From assembly GCA_015064485.1 (NCBI GenBank), contig SVSD01000014.1, positions 1 to 45,191 of the forward strand: DNA of 45,191 bases, in the 5' to 3' direction. How positions within the stretch are numbered: the stretch's first letter is position 1; every line of letters starts with the position of its first letter. The position numbers and the translations under genes were made by a program. Origin of the DNA: Oscillospiraceae bacterium. Its GTDB lineage: Bacteria; Bacillota; Clostridia; Oscillospirales; CAG-382. The notes beneath the pieces are model-generated. The model had not been told where the DNA came from, made no database searches, and was given only the letters and a program-made list of their open reading frames with translations. This document shows, one piece after another, positions 40,970 to 45,191 of this stretch.

Positions 40970-41617
40970 ATGAAAAAGATTTTAGTAGCTCTTTTGACAT
41001 TGGTTCTTGTTGCAACTCTTGTAGCTCCTACATTTGCTGCAGATCCCAAGAACGCTTTTGAAAATGTTGTTATGAACAGCAACTATGATGAATTCGGTTA
41101 CATCACAAACGAAAACGGAAGAGACCGTAACGGCAAAACAATCAGCTTTATTCCCGATTATGGCTGCGGCAACGGCGCTATGGGCGACGCTGTTCAGTTC
41201 AAGAACATCGACTTCGGCAAGAACGGTGCTAAGGAAATGGTTCTTTCCTTCTCCTACGGCGGCGACAAGACAACAACAGTTGCAGTTAAGCTTGATGCAC
41301 TTGATGCAGAACCTATCGCAACTTACGCAATCACAAATACAGGCGGTTGGGAAAAGACAAAGGCTAAGGAATTCACAACAGCAGTTAAGATTCCCGGCGG
41401 TATCCATGATGTATTCGTTCAGTTTACAAACGAAGAATCCGGTTCTTTCTCTTATATCCGTTTCGTAGAAGCTGATGCTCCCGTAGCAGGTACAACAGCT
41501 GCTACAACTACAACAACTGCTCCTACAGCTCCCGCAACAGCTGATATGGGCGTTATTGCAAGCGTTGCAGCAATCGCAACTGCAGCTGCAGGCTTCGTAG
41601 CTCTCAAAAAGAGATAA
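40970..41617 (+). CDS. Secreted, membrane-anchored beta-sandwich (CBM-like) protein
   Basis: A 215-residue exported protein. The signal peptide (1-24) ends in PTFAA. Residues 25-165 look like a family-6-type carbohydrate-binding beta-sandwich (GCGNGAMGDAVQFKNIDFG, then the TNTGGWE and PGGIHDVFVQF motifs). A Thr/Ala/Pro-rich linker precedes a C-terminal anchor: a hydrophobic helix and a KKR tail. PATAD stands where a sortase motif such as PxTGD would be. The strong promoter, GGAGG site and consistent Ala/Thr codons suggest high expression. The sugar ligand is unknown. Confidence 0.82.
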   Translation: MKKILVALLTLVLVATLVAPTFAADPKNAFENVVMNSNYDEFGYITNENGRDRNGKTISFIPDYGCGNGAMGDAVQFKNIDFGKNGAKEMVLSFSYGGDKTTTVAVKLDALDAEPIATYAITNTGGWEKTKAKEFTTAVKIPGGIHDVFVQFTNEESGSFSYIRFVEADAPVAGTTAATTTTTAPTAPATADMGVIASVAAIATAAAGFVALKKR

Positions 41618-41634
41618 TTTATAAGCTTTATAAA

Positions 41635-41667
41635 AAACCCGAGTGTCGTTAAGGCACCCGGGTTTTT
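41635..41667 (+). terminator. Terminator after the surface-protein gene
   Basis: AAACCCGAGTGTC pairs with GGCACCCGGGTTT (one mismatch, one G-U) around GTTAA, followed by T5. Confidence 0.85.
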
Positions 41668-41708
41668 CTTTTTCTGAAACTTTTTTGTCAAATTTATTCT
41701 TGCGGCAT

Positions 41709-41737
41709 AACATATATAGAAAAAAAGCGCATAAGAT
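41709..41737 (+). promoter_or_regulatory. Candidate sigma-E (sporulation) promoter of spoIVA
   Basis: AACATATA (41709-41716) and CATAAGAT (41730-41737) with 13 bp between, close to the mother-cell sigma-E consensus (-35 around CATATT, -10 CATACA-T). No sigma-A promoter is seen here. spoIVA is a sigma-E gene in Bacillus. Confidence 0.5.
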
Positions 41738-41780
41738 GTACAAAGAATAATGACAAAAATCAAGAAAAGGAGCTTTTTAT

Positions 41781-43259
41781 ATGGCAGAATACAATATTTA
41801 CAAAGATATATCCGAGCGCACGGGCGGAGATGTTTACATCGGCGTTGTAGGACCGGTCAGAACGGGAAAATCAACCTTTATCAAAAAGTTTATGGAAAAT
41901 CTTGTTCTTCCTAATATGGAAGACTCCTCTGCAAGAGAAAGGGCAAGGGATGAAATGCCCCAGAGCGCACAAGGCAAGACCGTTATGACAACCGAGCCGA
42001 AATTTGTTCCCGACGAAGCTGTAAATATTTCGGTAGACGGAAGTGTTTCTATGCGTGTCAAGATGATTGACTGTGTAGGATATATAGTTCCGGGTGCAAT
42101 AGGTCATGTGGAGGACGGGAAACCGAGAATGGTTATGACTCCCTGGGCACCTGAGGAGATTCCTTTTGAAAAGGCAGCTGAGATCGGTACGCAAAAGGTT
42201 ATAAACGAACATTCTACAATCGGATGTCTTGTAACTTGTGACGGAACTATCGGAGATCTTTCAAGAGAAAGCTATGTTGAAACAGAAAAAAGGGTTGTAA
42301 ACGAACTTAAAGCTGTTGGAAAACCGTTTGTTATTATCCTTAATTCCGCAAATCCCGGAAGTGAGGAAGCGATAAGACTTGCCCTTTCGCTGGAGGAAGA
42401 ATATAAAGTCCATGTGGCACTTGTGAACTGCCTTGAAATAGACGCAGAGGATATAAAAAATATACTTGCACTTGTGCTGCTTGAATTCCCGATCCGTGAA
42501 ATAAAGGTTGAACTTCCCGGCTGGATAGAGGCTCTTGACGATACTCATCTTCTTAAAAAATGCATATACGAGTCTGTGCTTTCAAGAGCACAGAATATAA
42601 AAACGGTAGGGGAGGCGAAAGATGCGTATGAGAGCGAAATTGAAAATCCTTACGGATTTGAAACTGCGGTTGCCGCAATCGACCTTGCCACAGGAAAGCT
42701 TACTCTTAATATAAATGTGCCCGAACAGGAATTTTTCTCTGTGCTTGGGGAACAAACCGGTTTTGAAGTGGACAGCAAGGAAGATCTTGTGAAGATTATG
42801 AGCGAACTTTCCTCTGTCAAAAAAGATTACGACAAACTTTCGGATGCTTTAAGACAGGTAAATGAAACCGGTTACGGCATCGTTACTCCTGCCATTGATG
42901 AATTAAAGCTTGAAGAACCTGAAATCGTAAAACAACCCGGCGGATACGGTGTCAGACTTCGCGCATCGGCTCCGTCTATACATATGATAAAAGCCGATAT
43001 AAAGACCGAAGTAAGCCCTATTGTGGGTAGCGAAAAGCAGTCGGATGAGATGGTGAAATTCCTTCTCAAGGAATTCGAGGAAGATCCGAAGAAAATCTGG
43101 GAATCGAATATGTTCGGAAAATCGCTGCACGAACTCATAAACGAGGGACTTAACGCAAAGCTTTCCCATATGCCTCACGATGCAAGAATGAAACTTGCAG
43201 ATACTTTGCAAAAAATAATCAATGACGGCTCAAACGGACTTATCTGTATTATTCTTTAA
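41781..43259 (+). CDS. spoIVA: Stage IV sporulation protein A (spore coat ATPase)
   Basis: A 492-residue SpoIVA. The TRAFAC-class P-loop is GPVRTGKST, followed by the DCVGYIVPGAIGHVEDG switch region and TPWAPEEIPFEKAAEIGTQKVI. The middle and C-terminal regions continue to the conserved end NDGSNGLICIIL. It polymerises with ATP on the forespore outer membrane to form the base layer of the spore coat. Its presence is the best evidence that this organism forms endospores. The ATG follows AAAAGGAG. Length and motifs match the Bacillus protein (492 residues). Confidence 0.97.
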   Translation: MAEYNIYKDISERTGGDVYIGVVGPVRTGKSTFIKKFMENLVLPNMEDSSARERARDEMPQSAQGKTVMTTEPKFVPDEAVNISVDGSVSMRVKMIDCVGYIVPGAIGHVEDGKPRMVMTPWAPEEIPFEKAAEIGTQKVINEHSTIGCLVTCDGTIGDLSRESYVETEKRVVNELKAVGKPFVIILNSANPGSEEAIRLALSLEEEYKVHVALVNCLEIDAEDIKNILALVLLEFPIREIKVELPGWIEALDDTHLLKKCIYESVLSRAQNIKTVGEAKDAYESEIENPYGFETAVAAIDLATGKLTLNINVPEQEFFSVLGEQTGFEVDSKEDLVKIMSELSSVKKDYDKLSDALRQVNETGYGIVTPAIDELKLEEPEIVKQPGGYGVRLRASAPSIHMIKADIKTEVSPIVGSEKQSDEMVKFLLKEFEEDPKKIWESNMFGKSLHELINEGLNAKLSHMPHDARMKLADTLQKIINDGSNGLICIIL

Positions 43260-43270
43260 ATAAATGTAAT

Positions 43271-43313
43271 AAATCCCCGCTGCGGCTCCAAAAAAGGACT
43301 GCATCGGGGATTT
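43271..43313 (+). terminator. Terminator of spoIVA
   Basis: AAATCCCC pairs with GGGGATTT, continuing through an imperfect GC-rich stem (GCTGCGGCTCC / GGACTGCATC) around A6. Confidence 0.8.
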
Positions 43314-43350
43314 GTTGCATTTAAGTTTTTATTAATCTACAGGTCTTCCG

Positions 43351-43539
43351 TCATTTGTTCAACCTATCATCTCCCGTATAAGCAAGTTTCCTTGCCGCGT
43401 TTGCCGCCTCATAATTTCCTGAAAAAGCGGTGCTATAAAAGGTTGCAAGGCCGGGTTTCAAATACGGGAGTTTTTCAAAGATTGCCTGATTCAAAGGGTT
43501 TGATTTCAGATTCTTCTCAATAGTGTTTTCGGCAAGCAC
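43351..43539 (-). CDS. Short hypothetical protein or gene fragment
   Basis: A 62-residue frame from a GTG, with no good ribosome binding site. It is in the same frame as the upstream gene, separated only by that gene's TAA stop and a few codons. The peptide (motifs PLNQAIFEKLPYLKPG and GNYEAANAARKLAYTG) is well-formed and soluble and looks like the C-terminus of a larger protein, so it may be a remnant left in an accessory locus rather than an intact gene. Confidence 0.4.
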   Translation of the reverse strand: MLAENTIEKNLKSNPLNQAIFEKLPYLKPGLATFYSTAFSGNYEAANAARKLAYTGDDRLNK

Positions 43540-43560
43540 ATTATTTAGCTTATAAAGTGT

Positions 43561-44211
43561 TTATTTGCATTCATTTGTAAGCCAATTCATAATAATATCT
43601 TTTTTATTATCACTAAATTCGTTTTCAATACATTCGGGCATTTTATAGTCAATAATGGTTATGCCAAATTCTGAAAGAAGTTCATCTTCAAAAATTCGTC
43701 TGCCAGAATTATTCTCAGAGGTTACATAAAATTTCGGATCGGTACCATAATATCTTTTTTCAAAACCATTATCATCCCCCATATATGCTGAGGCAGAAAA
43801 TGCTTCCCATTCGATTATCGTTTCACCGTTATCGAAAATTATAATCTCTTCTTTGCCGCTTTTAAACCGCTTTTTCCAGCATCTATCCTTGTCCAATCCC
43901 CCGCCTGTTGTTTCCCAGCCCTCATATTCGCAAACAAGTATGTCACTTATTTCGTATCTTTCACCTTCAATTTCATAAACAAGCTCAACCGGAAATTCAG
44001 CATATTTTATTTCGGGCGGAAGCGGCGGAGGTGTTAAAAGCCCAGAAAGACAGCACATGATAGTAAAAAATGTTATAGCAATAAACCAAATCGCATAAAA
44101 CAATATGTCTTTGAAAAAACACCAGACAATAAGTATGGCAGTCACAATAAAAGTTACTATGGAAGTTACGATTATTGATATTTTCAATGATTTGGGAATC
44201 CTTTTTTTCAT
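43561..44211 (-). CDS. Hypothetical membrane protein with extracytoplasmic or cytoplasmic beta-rich domain
   Basis: A 216-residue protein with a basic N-terminus (MKKRIPKSLK), two adjacent membrane helices (about residues 11-30 and 33-55), and a C-terminal domain of about 150 residues rich in Glu, Tyr and Gly. The ATG overlaps the TGA of a small upstream frame (ATGA), so translation is coupled. I recognise no family. The context of tandem paralogues and fragments suggests an immunity-type protein (inference). Confidence 0.68.
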   Translation of the reverse strand: MKKRIPKSLKISIIVTSIVTFIVTAILIVWCFFKDILFYAIWFIAITFFTIMCCLSGLLTPPPLPPEIKYAEFPVELVYEIEGERYEISDILVCEYEGWETTGGGLDKDRCWKKRFKSGKEEIIIFDNGETIIEWEAFSASAYMGDDNGFEKRYYGTDPKFYVTSENNSGRRIFEDELLSEFGITIIDYKMPECIENEFSDNKKDIIMNWLTNECK

Positions 44212-44333
44212 CGTTTATCTTCCGCCTCCAACATTTTTATTACAGTTTCTATACTATGCATTTGGGTAGTACCAAAAAATCCGCCCACAAGACCGCCTGA
44301 TGTAACTATCAAATCTTTGACTAATTGTTTCAA
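44208..44333 (-). pseudogene. Small frame, probable C-terminal remnant of a lost gene
   Basis: A 41-codon frame opened by TTG and ended by a TGA that overlaps the next gene's ATG. The peptide contains KQLVKDLIVTSGGLVGGFFG, a hydrophobic Gly-rich turn that looks like real coding sequence. An in-frame TGA immediately precedes it, while a better start (ATGGCAAAGTGG at about 44355) is in another frame, so a frameshift may have broken a longer gene. Confidence 0.35.
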
Positions 44334-44378
44334 AGACCTTCATAAACCACTTTGCCATACTTTTATGTGCTTGAAAAA

Positions 44379-44505
44379 CCCAAAATCCTTCGTTGTTTTA
44401 TCAGGAGCTATAAAAGCTCTACTCGATTAACGCAAAATACCATTGTTCGGAAATTCGCGAAGCCGACTTTATATAGTCGTGCCTCTTCATAATTTCTTCC
44501 GACAT
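44379..44505. repeat. Perfect 127-bp duplication, copy A
   Basis: Identical to 45065-45191 at an offset of 686 bp, the second copy being cut by the window edge. It covers the last 29 codons of the gene at 44419 and its downstream hairpin (GAGCT/AGCTC). The repeat continues imperfectly leftwards (TTTGCCATACTTTT in both). Confidence 0.9.
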
Positions 44506-45003
44506 ATCTTCTTCGCTGTCGATGTATATAATGTACACATTATATGTATTTGCCCAGAAGAAAAATGTGTAATCTTTCACATCATAGCCACCAAAAGAAT
44601 GACTATCAATGTTTTCAACTCTGTATTTTTTAAAAAAAGTAACTAACTCTTTAAGTTGAGCTTTCGTTACAAAACCGCTGTTGTTCAACTGGGATAACGG
44701 GTTAGTAAGACAATTTCCTGAAGGTTGAAAAAAGTTTTCTTCACACAAATACCACCTTTTTTCCAACTTGCCAATAACATTAGTTTCTTCAAGAAGCTTT
44801 ACCATATTTTCAAAATCTTCGGTATTTGCTTCAAAAAGCTCCAATACTTCTTCGTGGCTATCATAAAAATCATCTTCATAGAAGTATCTGAAATACACAA
44901 AAACACCGGAAAACAATAAAATCCACCAGCAAATCATGACTATCGGCAAAATTATAATAAAACTCCATATTGATGTTGACTTTTTATTTCGGATAGTCTT
45001 CAT
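44419..45003 (-). CDS. Hypothetical single-pass membrane protein (tandem paralogue family)
   Basis: A 194-residue protein with a basic N-terminus (MKTIRNKK), one long membrane helix (about residues 13-36), and a soluble domain ending in a strand-rich part with NVYIIYIDSEEDMSEEIMKRH. The ATG at 45003 follows AAAGGTG; longer in-frame starts have no site and run into a palindrome. A second copy of its 3' end lies at the right edge, so it belongs to a tandem family. Family not recognised. Confidence 0.68.
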   Translation of the reverse strand: MKTIRNKKSTSIWSFIIILPIVMICWWILLFSGVFVYFRYFYEDDFYDSHEEVLELFEANTEDFENMVKLLEETNVIGKLEKRWYLCEENFFQPSGNCLTNPLSQLNNSGFVTKAQLKELVTFFKKYRVENIDSHSFGGYDVKDYTFFFWANTYNVYIIYIDSEEDMSEEIMKRHDYIKSASRISEQWYFALIE

Positions 45004-45050
45004 AATATACACCTTTCTTTGCTTTGCCATACTTTTCATGACCTGAAAAA

Positions 45051-45062
45051 ACGCTCGAGCGT
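45051..45062. repeat. Perfect 12-bp palindrome within the repeat junction
   Basis: ACGCTCGAGCGT, part of a block present in the right-hand repeat copy and absent from the left-hand copy near 44379. Confidence 0.6.
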
Positions 45063-45064
45063 GT

Positions 45065-45191
45065 CCCAAAATCCTTCGTTGTTTTATCAGGAGCTATAAA
45101 AGCTCTACTCGATTAACGCAAAATACCATTGTTCGGAAATTCGCGAAGCCGACTTTATATAGTCGTGCCTCTTCATAATTTCTTCCGACAT
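45065..45191. repeat. Perfect 127-bp duplication, copy B (cut by right edge)
   Basis: Base-for-base identical to 44379-44505 up to the last base of the window, so the duplication very likely extends further. Confidence 0.9.
45105..45191 (-). CDS. 3' end of a tandem paralogue of the 44419 gene (cut by right edge)
   Basis: The last 28 codons and stop of a gene whose C-terminus, SASRISEQWYFALIE, is identical to that of the downstream copy. The rest lies beyond the window. Confidence 0.75.
   Translation of the reverse strand: MSEEIMKRHDYIKSASRISEQWYFALIE

Noticed and set aside
40982-41743. 253-codon Cys-rich minus-strand frame opposite the surface-protein gene
   Set aside because: The Cys codons come from GCA/ACA repeats of the Ala/Thr-rich sense protein, which has a signal peptide, promoter and terminator.

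Overview
The window comes from a low-to-moderate GC, anaerobic, endospore-forming Firmicute, most likely a gut or rumen Clostridia/Oscillospirales-type bacterium. The reasons are a spoIVA gene, an oxygen-sensitive class III ribonucleotide reductase with its radical-SAM activase, subunits of a Na+-pumping decarboxylase, meso-diaminopimelate dehydrogenase, sigma-A promoters with 17-bp spacers, GGAGG-type ribosome binding sites with frequent TTG/GTG starts, and Firmicute-type LexA and NrdR sites. It reads as chromosome: no rRNA, tRNA, CRISPR array, IS element or prophage was seen.

Layout. (1) 1-5810: the tail of an unknown + strand gene faces a nine-gene minus-strand operon of two zinc-ribbon membrane proteins, a vWA protein, a PP2C phosphatase, a Glu-rich zinc-ribbon protein, three zinc-ribbon/DUF805 membrane proteins and a Ser/Thr kinase. 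The vWA, phosphatase and kinase trio resembles the TerY-P phospho-signalling triad. (2) 5850-10220: nrdG-nrdD-trxB, an anaerobic dNTP-synthesis operon under three NrdR-like boxes; NrdD carries a fused C-terminal CPNC redoxin. (3) 10230-11840: a two-gene BY-kinase/Wzz module. (4) typA on the + strand. (5) 13887-22075: a DUF1538 membrane protein and PII-like protein pair, followed by a 1949-residue secreted beta-helix protein. (6) 22100-25950: recX, recA with a LexA box, and dnaX with an in-frame A_AAA_AAG slippery site. (7) 26010-29372: ddh, an array of small hairpins, and a secreted BspA-type leucine-rich-repeat protein that shares its C-terminal domain with the 1949-residue protein. (8) 29385-33515: a small membrane protein, asnB, a membrane-anchored unknown, and an M23 endopeptidase plus holin pair whose promoter holds the same LexA box as recA. 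(9) 33699-40500: AI-2E-family transporter, decarboxylase beta and gamma subunits, a D-2-hydroxyacid dehydrogenase, an unknown, pyridoxamine kinase, patatin, and DUF1292. (10) 40500-40790: a structured RNA of no recognised family, followed by a secreted surface protein and spoIVA. (11) 43350 to the right edge: an accessory patch of duplicated small membrane-protein genes and fragments that resembles an immunity-gene cassette.

The main points for follow-up are the kinase/phosphatase/vWA/zinc-ribbon/DUF805 operon, the LexA-box lysis pair outside any prophage, the probable dnaX frameshift, the redoxin-fused NrdD co-transcribed with trxB, the unassigned RNA, and the domain shared by the two secreted proteins. 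All family assignments are from reading the protein sequences; no database search was possible.
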